NCBI GenBank assembly: GCA_005882235.1
Contig: VBCT01000101.1
Location: 1-13,799, forward strand
DNA: 13,799 nucleotides
Origin: Betaproteobacteria bacterium
Lineage (GTDB): Bacteria; Pseudomonadota; Gammaproteobacteria; Burkholderiales; SG8-39
Direction: 5' to 3'
Part shown: positions 7,481 to 13,599 of the stretch, one piece after another
Layout: every line of letters begins with the position of its first letter
Position numbering within the stretch: position 1 is the first letter of the stretch
Notes under the pieces: model-generated
What the model was told of the DNA's origin: nothing
The model's input: only the letters and a program-made list of their open reading frames with translations
The model's database searches: none
Translations under genes and position numbers: made by a program

Positions 7481-7500
7481 CGGCGCAGGAGCGCCGTCAT
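7477..7500 (+). repeat. Perfect hairpin overlapping the sspA stop codon
   Basis: ATGACGGCGC (7477-7486), loop AGGA, GCGCCGTCAT (7491-7500): a perfect 10-bp stem. The sspA TGA (7478-7480) lies in the 5' arm. No T-run follows, so it is more likely an RNA-end or processing structure than an intrinsic terminator. Confidence 0.7.
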
Positions 7501-7614
7501 CTTGCGCATCATCCTGAGGAGCTTCGCGACGAAGGATCTGCTTTGTGCCGCTAGTCTCAATAGCAGATTCTTCGCGGAGTTTATCCTGAGCGAAGGCGTA
7601 GGACTCAGAATGAC
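7496..7614. repeat. REP/MITE-like inverted-repeat element between sspA and sspB
   Basis: The segment opens with GTCATC...ATCATCCTGAGGAGC and GAAGGATCTGCT (7531-7542) and closes with AGCAGATTCTTC (7562-7573), TTTATCCTGAGCGAAGG and ACTCAGAATGAC. The inner 12-base arms pair with one G-T. The outer ends are related in inverted orientation (GTCAT at one end, ATGAC at the other). The wording GTCATCCTGAG...GAAGGATCT is typical of small non-coding repeats dispersed between genes in many bacterial genomes; that is from memory, and only one copy is in the window. No coding potential is seen. Confidence 0.6.
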
Positions 7615-7626
7615 AGCTGCGCCCTG

Positions 7627-8046
7627 ATGGCCGAGCCCAAGTCCACCAAACCGTATCTGCTGCGCGCGATGTACGAATGGTGCGTGGACAACGGTTACAC
7701 GCCCCACATTTCGGTGGTGGTCGACTCCAGGACTCGCGTGCCGATGGAATACGCGCGCAACGGTGAAATCGTTCTCAACATCGGGCCCGTTGCCGCAAGC
7801 CGCCTGCAGATAGGGAACGAACTCATCGAATGCACGGCGCGTTTCTCCGGGGTCGCCAAGGACCTCGTCATTCCGGTCGCGACCGTCGCGGCGATCTACG
7901 CGGGCGAAAACGGACACGGAATGTCGTTCGAGCCGGGAAAAGAGGAAACGGCGAAGGAGCTTAGCGGCGAAGAAGTCGCACCTCCCCCCGACCCGAAGGA
8001 TCCCCCGAAAACCGGCGGGAAACCCGCGTTGAGGCGGATCAAGTAG
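7627..8046 (+). CDS. sspB: ClpXP protease specificity-enhancing factor SspB
   Basis: Adaptor that binds ssrA-tagged, stalled-ribosome products and delivers them to ClpXP. The 139-residue product shows the substrate-binding core (KPYLLRAMYEWCVDNGYTPH about residues 8-27; VPMEYARNGEIVLNIGP about 38-54; AAIYAGENGHGMSFEP about 87-102). An acidic, proline-rich linker and the C-terminal ClpX-binding tail GKPALRRIK follow. It is probably co-transcribed with sspA, but the repeat-filled spacer ends only 12 bases before the ATG and no Shine-Dalgarno sequence is visible, so translation initiation may be weak or atypical. Confidence 0.93.
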   Translation: MAEPKSTKPYLLRAMYEWCVDNGYTPHISVVVDSRTRVPMEYARNGEIVLNIGPVAASRLQIGNELIECTARFSGVAKDLVIPVATVAAIYAGENGHGMSFEPGKEETAKELSGEEVAPPPDPKDPPKTGGKPALRRIK

Positions 8047-8114
8047 GACTGAGGCGCACCGAGCACTGCTTCAACTTCGCGCGTTCGTTCCCGGGTCGGG
8101 CATCGCCGCAGACG

Positions 8115-8120
8115 TATAAT
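8115..8120 (+). promoter_or_regulatory. -10 box of the tRNA-Thr promoter
   Basis: A perfect TATAAT lies 10 bases upstream of the tRNA. No convincing -35 box was found at 16-18 bases further upstream. Confidence 0.5.
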
Positions 8121-8130
8121 GTGGCCCGAT

Positions 8131-8206
8131 GCCGGGCTAGCTCAGTTGGTAGAGCAGCGCATTTGTAATGCGACGGTCGGGGGTTCGAATCCTCTGCCCG
8201 GCACCA
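8131..8206 (+). tRNA. tRNA-Thr (anticodon TGT)
   Basis: A 76-nt tRNA with encoded CCA. The acceptor stem GCCGGGC pairs with GCCCGGC before A-CCA. The D-arm is AGCTCAGTTGGTAGAGC, the anticodon loop is TTTGTAA with anticodon TGT at 8164-8166 (reads ACA), and the T-loop is TTCGAAT. It appears fully functional. Its 3' half is repeated in degenerate form at 8934-8984, suggesting use as an integration site. Confidence 0.97.
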
Positions 8207-8285
8207 CCTATATCTGGAAACAAAAGCGGGGCTGTGCGAGTTTCGACTGCAACGGCACCCGGGAAAGTCGTCTAAGGGACGAGTT

Positions 8286-8783
8286 ATGGTCTACAAGGTC
8301 GCCACCCTGCTTCTTCTTTTTGCCTCAGTGTCGTTGGCAGCGCACGGCGCCGACATATTCCGCTGGGTTGACGAAAATGGGAAGATCCACTTCGGCGATT
8401 CCGTTCCTGAGCAATACAAACAAAGGGCAAAGAAACTTGACTCCAAAGGTGCCGAGATCACGAGTGCACAGCGCCAGGAGGCAGAAGCGCGACTGGCAAG
8501 TGAGAAGGCGAGAGCCGAATCAATAAGGAAGGCGCGAGAAGCCAAGTCAGATGAGGCGCAGGCCAGCGCCCCGCCAACTCCACCTGTTTCCCCCGCTGCT
8601 AACAACGCGAATGCATGCGAGGAGGAGCTGAAAAAATATTTGGACAGCCAAACCTGCTTCGCCCCGTATGTGACCAAAGACGGCGCGGTCAGGCCGGAAG
8701 CATTTCAACACTGTACGGTAGTGAAGCAACCAAGGGGGTGTTGGCCGAGTCCCCCTCCTTCCGATCGAAATTACATGCCCTAG
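8286..8783 (+). CDS. DUF4124-family exported protein, function unknown
   Basis: A 165-residue protein with a Sec signal peptide (about residues 1-21, ending AAHGA). Next is the DUF4124 core (ADIFRWVDENGKIHFGDSVP, about 21-40), where FRWVDENGK..FGD is the hallmark. A charged helical stretch (about 43-85), a Pro/Ala linker (about 90-105) and a C-terminal part with four cysteines (near 111, 124, 143 and 152) follow, which could form two disulfides in the periplasm. A ribosome-binding site (AAGGGA, about 8274-8279) supports the start. DUF4124 proteins are common in beta- and gammaproteobacteria and have no assigned activity. It lies between the intact tRNA-Thr and the tRNA remnants, so it may have arrived with the element. 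Confidence 0.85.
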   Translation: MVYKVATLLLLFASVSLAAHGADIFRWVDENGKIHFGDSVPEQYKQRAKKLDSKGAEITSAQRQEAEARLASEKARAESIRKAREAKSDEAQASAPPTPPVSPAANNANACEEELKKYLDSQTCFAPYVTKDGAVRPEAFQHCTVVKQPRGCWPSPPPSDRNYMP

Positions 8784-8826
8784 CGGGAAAAGCAGGGCGG
8801 AAACAAACCGGATCACCGTGCGGAAT

Positions 8827-8874
8827 CCGCTCTTTCACGGCGGTAACAGGGGTTCGAATCCCCTTGAGCCGCCA
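8827..8874 (+). pseudogene. tRNA-Glu(TTC) 3'-half remnant
   Basis: The anticodon arm (CCGCT-CTTTCAC-GGCGG, anticodon TTC at 8834-8836), variable region TAACAGGGG, T-loop TTCGAAT, CCCCT and terminal GCCGCCA match the 3' half of a bacterial tRNA-Glu. The D-arm and 5' acceptor strand are absent upstream, and the 3' acceptor strand is one base short, so it cannot make a tRNA. No complete tRNA-Glu is in the window. Confidence 0.7.
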
Positions 8875-8933
8875 GCTAAGACCCTCAATAGGAAGGGTCG
8901 GATCCGATTCAGCAATTAGCGGCACACTCTACC

Positions 8934-8984
8934 CAGCGATTTGTAATCAGTTGGTCGGGGGTTCGACTCCTCTACCCGGCACCG
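8934..8984 (+). pseudogene. Degenerate direct repeat of the tRNA-Thr 3' half (att-like)
   Basis: Aligned by eye with 8155-8206 of the intact tRNA-Thr, about 44 of 51 positions agree with one gap. This includes the anticodon loop ATTTGTAAT, a 14-base run (GGTCGGGGGTTCGA) and CCCGGCACC. The differences break the anticodon stem. The 5' half is not recognisable. The same orientation and the 3'-half extent are what an integrase that recombines in a tRNA 3' end leaves behind. Confidence 0.7.
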
Positions 8985-9062
8985 ATTGACGATGTGTTCT
9001 TGTAATACAGTCGTACTAGAATAGTCCGGACAGAAATCCTGAATTGAGGACATCGAGGCACG

Positions 9063-10121
9063 ATGCGTCGGCCGCCAAGAATCGCAGTGTTGATTGCATT
9101 GCTCGCCGGGGCGGCGGCTTGGGTTGCGATCGACCTACGCGGCCCGGCCGCACCGACTTCGGCAAAAGCCCCAACATCGGGTGCCTCCCAGGACCCCGAG
9201 CGCGCCGCCGCACCTGCGTCGGAGGCAAAACAGCCCGGAATTCCTGCCCGTTCCGCTCTGGGCAGGATCGCCGCCGATCCGTTTTCCGCGCAATCATGGT
9301 TGCCGCGGCGCAAACCGGCCGTCGTTTCCGCACCGCCGGACCCCGTCACGCCGCCCCTGCCGTATCGCTTCGCCGGTCAGTTTCACCGCGAATCGGGGAT
9401 CGAAGTGTATGTTGCGCGGGGCGAGGAAATTTTCCCGGTCAAGGAAGGCGACACTCTCGACGGCCAGTACAAGGTCGACTCGGTGAGCGCAACCGAGGTG
9501 AGCTTCATCTATCTTCCTACCGGTGCGCGCCAGACCGTGCAGTTCAGCGCGCTGAAGGAACAGGAGCTCACCGCGCAGGGAGGACCGCCACAGACGAGAA
9601 CGCCGGCCTCCACCTCGGCTTCTTCGCCGCCGCTGTCGCCGGTCGCAAAACTGATCCCCGCTCCCACTCCGGGGGCCTCCCTGTCCGACAACTCGATCCC
9701 GGGCAAGACCGGGCCTGCGCAACTCAGGTGGGAAGGGCCGACGAGCGCGAGGGCGGGTGCGAGCTTCAACGTGTCGTTGCGCGTGACCTCGGGCGAGCAG
9801 ATCCGCGCGGCGCCGATGCAACTGCGTTTCGACCCGGCTGTGCTCGAATCCGTTTCGGTTCGGCCGGGTCGTTATTTCAGCGAGGACAAGACGGGAAGTT
9901 TCGGCTACCGCGTCAACTCGGACGGTTCGATTTTCGTCGGAGTCTCGAACCGGAGCCCCGCTTCCGCCTCCGACGCTGAAATGCTCGTCCTCACCTTCAA
10001 ATCCATCAAGGCGGTGGCAACCGCCGAGATCAGCGTGGCCTCGCTCAACCTTCAGGGAGCGGCGGGCCGCACGATCGCGTACGGCAGTCTCACTCCTTTC
10101 AAGACGACCATCACGCCCTAG
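9063..10121 (+). CDS. GspC/PilP-like periplasmic segment fused to a cohesin-like domain
   Basis: A 352-residue inner-membrane or periplasmic protein. An N-terminal hydrophobic anchor (about residues 7-24) is followed by an Ala/Pro-rich spacer. A segment of about 70-165 (DPFSAQSWLP; PYRFAGQF; YVARGEEIFPVKEGDTLDGQYKVDSV; IYLPTGARQTV) resembles the small beta domain of GspC/PulC and PilP. A Pro/Ser-rich linker (about 170-215) leads to a C-terminal cohesin-like beta domain (about 218-352; WEGPTSARAGASFNVSLRV, APMQLRFDPAVLESV, NSDGSIFVGVSN, MLVLTFKSI). Similar cohesin-like tails occur at the C-terminus of some GspD-type secretins. GAGG at 9055-9058 serves as a close ribosome-binding site. No other secretion gene is visible. 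The domain calls are by recognition only. Confidence 0.6.
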   Translation: MRRPPRIAVLIALLAGAAAWVAIDLRGPAAPTSAKAPTSGASQDPERAAAPASEAKQPGIPARSALGRIAADPFSAQSWLPRRKPAVVSAPPDPVTPPLPYRFAGQFHRESGIEVYVARGEEIFPVKEGDTLDGQYKVDSVSATEVSFIYLPTGARQTVQFSALKEQELTAQGGPPQTRTPASTSASSPPLSPVAKLIPAPTPGASLSDNSIPGKTGPAQLRWEGPTSARAGASFNVSLRVTSGEQIRAAPMQLRFDPAVLESVSVRPGRYFSEDKTGSFGYRVNSDGSIFVGVSNRSPASASDAEMLVLTFKSIKAVATAEISVASLNLQGAAGRTIAYGSLTPFKTTITP

Positions 10122-10335
10122 ACGCCGGCGCGCTCATTGTCGCCAACACCAGCGACGATACGACGTAAAGTTCAACGGTTCTATCGCGGCACCGAGGGAA
10201 TGACGGGCGGATGCGCGCGATCGCGTGCGCTCTTACCGCAGCCCACCGACTGTCGACTTAGAGGGCCTTGCGCCATTGTTTTTGGGTCAGCCTAATCGTA
10301 GGGATTCGCCTGACGGGGTTGTCCGTTGCACGCTG

Positions 10336-10349
10336 TAGGGAATTCCCTA
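10336..10349. promoter_or_regulatory. Perfect 14-bp palindrome, possible operator
   Basis: TAGGGAATTCCCTA is identical on both strands. It lies about 320 bases before the kinase start and fits a dimeric regulator site, but no regulator can be named. Confidence 0.3.
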
Positions 10350-10395
10350 TCGCTTGCGCGGCGCACGATCGATATGGAGGACGAGTTCATAGTGT

Positions 10396-10418
10396 TTCCG
10401 GTCCGGAATTCTCCGGAC
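10396..10418. promoter_or_regulatory. Two overlapping dyads, possible operator
   Basis: TTCCGG-T-CCGGAA (10396-10408) overlaps GTCCGGA-ATTC-TCCGGAC (10401-10418). Both are perfect in their arms. They sit just upstream of an AT-rich, promoter-like patch, which suits a binding site for a dimeric regulator; the function is inferred. Confidence 0.35.
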
Positions 10419-10580
10419 TGGCGACTTTCGACCATTTCTTATATGCTATTGTTGTTCTCAGCAGAAGCAGAAGAACATTTTGCGCGTACACCAAAGGTGT
10501 ATTCCGCGCCAACTCGCACAAGAGAACTGCTGACGTGCTGAACCCGGGGGGAAAAGGGAGATCGCAATGCACCCGGAGAA

Positions 10581-10619
10581 TTCCCGTGTAAGCGCGTTCG
10601 CGCTTAACACATTCGGGAA
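10581..10619 (+). repeat. Leader hairpin upstream of the sensor kinase
   Basis: The inner stem TAAGCGC/GCGCTTA closes a GTTC loop and extends by GTG/CAC past a bulged A. An outer stem TTCCCG (10581-10586) pairs with CGGGAA (10614-10619). No T-run follows, so an RNA leader structure is more likely than a terminator. Confidence 0.55.
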
Positions 10620-10632
10620 AGCTCGGAAGGAC

Positions 10633-10655
10633 CCACGGCTCGGAAACAGCCGTGG
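10633..10655 (+). repeat. Hairpin covering the upstream GTG start of the sensor kinase
   Basis: CCACGGCT (10633-10640) and AGCCGTGG (10648-10655) form a perfect 8-bp stem with a 7-base loop. The possible GTG start at 10652-10654 lies in the 3' arm. No T-run follows. Confidence 0.55.
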
Positions 10656-10669
10656 CGGTGGCGCGCCCA

Positions 10670-12892
10670 ATGCTGCATAAGCTTCCAGCGCTGCTGCGCC
10701 GCCGGCTCTCGGTGTCCCAGCGATTTGGGCTGCTGAGCTTTTTTTGCGTTCTCGCGATCACGGTCCTCGTCTGTGTCGCCTCCAGCGCAGTCCTCCGCCG
10801 TCAGCTCATCGTGCACGACGGGGCCGTCATCGCCGATCTGGCCTCCCGATTGTTCACTTCGAGCGTTCCCGCCGACTTTTTTGCGGTGCCCTCTGGCGCG
10901 CCGCCTGCCGGTGCCGAGCGGCTCCGGGAGTTCGCCCGGTCCGAGCAGGTCGTGCGCTTCATGGTGTACGACACCGACGGGTGGGTGCTGTGGTCGGACG
11001 ACCCTTCGCTCACCGATCACCATTTCGGCGAGAACACGAAGGCGGCCGCCGCATTGCACGGCGAGGTTATCGCGGAGATCAGTCATCCGGCAGAGGAAGG
11101 GCATTATTCGACTCTCCGTGGATTCCCCCGCTTGGAAGAGGTCTACATACCGGTGCGCTATCAGTCCAGCGGTCCGATCGTCGGTGTCATCGAGCTCTAC
11201 CGAGCGCCCGCGACGCTGTTCGCAGTCCTCGATCACGGCGTAGTCGTGGTCTGGGTCCTCGGCGGGATCGCGGGCGCTATCCTTTACTTGACGCTCGTTA
11301 GCGTTGCTTGGAACTGCTACCGCACGCAGATCCGCCTCGAGGGCGAGCTGTATGAGGCCCGAGTCCTCTACGAGACGACCGCCCGGTTCGGGGAGCTGAT
11401 GGACGGCGACGCGCTGTTGACGGCGATCGTCGAAGGCGCCGTCTCCCTCACGCGGGCGTCGTACGGCGGCACCGGTTTTCCGGATGGCGATGACATGGTC
11501 ATGCACCGGCTGGTTGCCCCCGAGCAGAGAAGGGTGGTGCGGCTGAAGATGGCGGAGTGCTTGGCTGGCCTAAGTTTCACCTCGGGCGCGCCCCAGGTCG
11601 CCAACGACGCCGCTCAAGACCCCCGGGTCAACCGGGCCTCGGCGCGCTCGCTCGGCGTGCGCAACTTGGCATGCGTACCGCTCCAGCACCGCGGCCGTGT
11701 GATCGGAGTCCTCTTCGTCGGTAACAAGGAAGTCGGCCCGTTCACGGAGCAGGACGTCGTTCGCCTGCGCGCCTTTGCCCACCATGCCGCCGTCGCTTTG
11801 GAGAATGCGCGCCTTCTCCGCGAGACGAGGAACACGAAGGAATACCTCGAGAACCTGATCGCGAGCTCGGTGGACGCAATCGTGACGGTGGATCAGCTCG
11901 GCCGCATCACTTTCGTGAGCAAGGGTGGGCAGCGCATGTTCGGGTACGACGATGGCGAGCTGATCGGCCGACCGGTCCGTGCCCTCTGGGCCTGCGGTTC
12001 GCGGGACTTCCGGACGTTTCGCACACGGCTCGTCCGCGCCGGCCGGGTGGAGAACTACGAGACCGAGCTGACGATGGGCACGGGCGCGCGGCTCGTCGTG
12101 AACATCTCCGCGTCGTTCTTGAGCGGTGCGGCTGGCGAGGTGAGCGATGTCCTCGCCGTCGTGAAGGACGTCACGTCGCTTCGAAGGCTGCACGAGCAGA
12201 TCGTGCGCTCCGAGCGGCTGGCCGCGGCCGGACTGCTCGCCGCCGGAGTCGCTCACGAGGTGGGGAACCCGCTCACCTGCATCTCGTCGCTCGCGCAGTT
12301 TCTCATGGCCCGCGCCTCCGATCCCGCGATGCGCGAGGGCCTCGAAAACATCGAAGTCCACGTCGATCGGATCAGCCGGATCGTGCAGGATCTCACGCGG
12401 CTGACCCGCCCCGCGCCGGCGACGCTGCGCGAGGCGAGTGTCGGGAATCTGGTGGACACCGCGGTGAATCTCGCCCGGCACAATCCCGCGGTCCGGCGCA
12501 TGAAGATGGACAGTGCGGTGGATCCGGCCCTGCCGGCGGTGCGCGTGGCGCCCGACCATCTCGTCCAGGTCTTTCTCAATCTCATCCTCAACGCAGCGGA
12601 CTCCGGGGGCCATCTGACCATCCGCGCCGTCCGCACGGGCGGCGCGATCCGCGTGATTTTCGATGATACCGGATGCGGAATGACGGCCGAGGAAATGCGC
12701 CGGCTCTTCGACCCGTTTCACTCGACGAAGGACAATGAAACGCATCTGGGCCTCGGCCTATTCGTGAGCCACGAGATCGTCATGCAGCACGGGGGCGAAC
12801 TGTTGGTCGAAAGTCAACCGGGAGTTGGCTCCACGGTCACGGTGGTTCTGCCGATGGAGCGACTGCCCTCAGTGTCGGAGGAATTGGTATGA
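10670..12892 (+). CDS. Membrane sensor histidine kinase (periplasmic sensor-GAF-PAS-HisKA-HATPase)
   Basis: Senses an unknown signal and phosphorylates the adjacent NtrC-type regulator. Numbering below is from the in-frame GTG at 10652 (746 residues); ATG 10670 starts six codons later and is preferred, because the GTG is buried in a hairpin and neither start has a strong ribosome-binding site. TM1 is about 26-48. A Cache/PAS-like periplasmic domain (about 50-195) contains VVRFMVYDTDGWVLWSDD and EEVYIPVRY. TM2 is about 196-219. GAF is about 236-390, PAS about 396-510, HisKA has H535 (GVAHEVGNPL), and HATPase has the N-box with N643/N647, G1 DDTGCG (671-676) and G2 GLGL (700-703). There is no HAMP domain. 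The TGA overlaps the regulator ATG in ATGA. The ligand cannot be predicted. Confidence 0.9.
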   Translation: MLHKLPALLRRRLSVSQRFGLLSFFCVLAITVLVCVASSAVLRRQLIVHDGAVIADLASRLFTSSVPADFFAVPSGAPPAGAERLREFARSEQVVRFMVYDTDGWVLWSDDPSLTDHHFGENTKAAAALHGEVIAEISHPAEEGHYSTLRGFPRLEEVYIPVRYQSSGPIVGVIELYRAPATLFAVLDHGVVVVWVLGGIAGAILYLTLVSVAWNCYRTQIRLEGELYEARVLYETTARFGELMDGDALLTAIVEGAVSLTRASYGGTGFPDGDDMVMHRLVAPEQRRVVRLKMAECLAGLSFTSGAPQVANDAAQDPRVNRASARSLGVRNLACVPLQHRGRVIGVLFVGNKEVGPFTEQDVVRLRAFAHHAAVALENARLLRETRNTKEYLENLIASSVDAIVTVDQLGRITFVSKGGQRMFGYDDGELIGRPVRALWACGSRDFRTFRTRLVRAGRVENYETELTMGTGARLVVNISASFLSGAAGEVSDVLAVVKDVTSLRRLHEQIVRSERLAAAGLLAAGVAHEVGNPLTCISSLAQFLMARASDPAMREGLENIEVHVDRISRIVQDLTRLTRPAPATLREASVGNLVDTAVNLARHNPAVRRMKMDSAVDPALPAVRVAPDHLVQVFLNLILNAADSGGHLTIRAVRTGGAIRVIFDDTGCGMTAEEMRRLFDPFHSTKDNETHLGLGLFVSHEIVMQHGGELLVESQPGVGSTVTVVLPMERLPSVSEELV

Positions 12893-13599
12893 GCACCTCG
12901 ATCTTGGTTGTTGACGACGAGCGCGCGATCCAGGACACGCTCGCCTGGTGTTTGCGGACCGACGGCCACGAAGTCCGCACGGCCGGAAGCGGTGAAGAGG
13001 CCTTGGCGATCATGGCGGATCAGGGCTTCGACCTCATCATCAGCGACATCATCATGCCGGGATTGAGCGGTGTGGACCTGCTTCGCAAGGCGCGCGCACT
13101 CCAGCCGCGGACGCCGGTCGTCCTGATCACGGCCTTCGCCACAGTGGAGACGGCGGTGGAGGCTCTCCGAGAGGGCGCCTCGGATTATGTTATCAAGCCC
13201 CTCAAGTTCGACGAGCTCCGGCACCGAGTGCAGGGCTTACTCGAGCACCGGCCGGCGGCTCAGGAATCGGCCGTGCTTCGCCGGGCCGTGGAGAGCGCCG
13301 CTCCCGACGGGAGTCTGCTCGGCGAAAGTGCAGCCATGCTCGCGGTCCGGACTCAGGTCGCCAGAACCGGTCCTGCCGTGAGCAATGTGCTCGAGAACCG
13401 GTCCTGCCGTGAGCAATGTGCTCATCACCGGCGAAAGCGGCACCGGCAAGGAGCTTGTCGCCCGCGCCATCCACGCGGCCAGTCCCCGGCGTGGACAACC
13501 GTTCGTTCCCATCAACTGCGGAGCCATCCCGGAGTCGCTCCTGGAGAGCCAGCTCTTCGGGCACGTGAAAGGCGCCTTCACCAGCGCCGTGCAGGGTAG
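12889..13599 (+). CDS. NtrC-type response regulator, receiver part, frameshifted after residue 168
   Basis: Receiver half of a sigma-54-dependent response regulator paired with the upstream kinase. The receiver domain (about residues 4-118) is intact: D9/D10 acidic pair, phospho-acceptor D53 (LIISDIIMP), T81 and K103 (VIKPLKF). The linker LLGESAAMLAVRTQVARTGPAVSNVL (about 143-168) is the normal lead-in to the AAA+ domain. After residue 168 a tandem duplication shifts the frame, and the remaining 68 residues to the stop at 13597-13599 are Arg/His-rich and unlike any AAA+ domain. GGAGG at about 12877-12881 and the ATGA overlap with the kinase fix the start. As it stands, it would make a receiver-only protein with a nonsense tail. 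Confidence 0.85.
   Translation: MSTSILVVDDERAIQDTLAWCLRTDGHEVRTAGSGEEALAIMADQGFDLIISDIIMPGLSGVDLLRKARALQPRTPVVLITAFATVETAVEALREGASDYVIKPLKFDELRHRVQGLLEHRPAAQESAVLRRAVESAAPDGSLLGESAAMLAVRTQVARTGPAVSNVLENRSCREQCAHHRRKRHRQGACRPRHPRGQSPAWTTVRSHQLRSHPGVAPGEPALRARERRLHQRRAG
13363..13424. repeat. 31-bp tandem duplication inside the response regulator gene
   Basis: Two adjacent copies (13363-13393 and 13394-13424) agree at 30 of 31 positions. They differ only at the last base (G in copy 1, A in copy 2). The unit can be read as a 30-base duplication plus one extra G at the junction. Its length is not a multiple of three, so it shifts the frame; removing one copy joins VSNVL directly to ITGESGTGKE. 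Confidence 0.92.

Larger units (their letters stand above)
8784..9062. other. Intergenic scar with two tRNA 3'-half remnants
   Basis: No gene was found here. The stretch contains a Glu-type tRNA 3' half (8827-8874) and a degenerate copy of the upstream tRNA-Thr 3' half (8934-8984), then a somewhat AT-rich leader to the next gene. No promoter with both boxes at good spacing could be identified. Confidence 0.6.
10122..10669. other. Long non-coding region upstream of the sensor kinase
   Basis: About 550 bases without a supportable gene. Short frames exist (for example 10268-10591) but lack a good ribosome-binding site, recognisable motifs or gene-like composition. It contains a perfect palindrome (10336-10349), two overlapping dyads (10396-10418), a weak AT-rich promoter-like patch around 10437-10452 (TATGCT at 10442-10447, poor -35) and two hairpins (10581-10619, 10633-10655). 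It probably holds the control region of the two-component operon. Confidence 0.5.

Noticed and set aside
9044..9979. 311-residue Arg-rich frame overlapping the GspC-cohesin gene
   Set aside because: The overlapping frame at 9063 has a signal anchor, domain-like segments and a ribosome-binding site; this one shows only frame-shifted Arg-rich sequence.
10268..10591. 107-residue open frame in the long spacer before the kinase
   Set aside because: No ribosome-binding site, no recognisable motif, Arg/Cys-rich composition typical of a chance frame, and it runs through the palindromes.
10659..10674. Sigma-54-like sequence with GG-N10-GC spacing (TGGCGCG...ATGCT) at the kinase start
   Set aside because: It lies over the start codon, so transcription would begin inside the gene, and such matches are expected by chance in GC-rich DNA.
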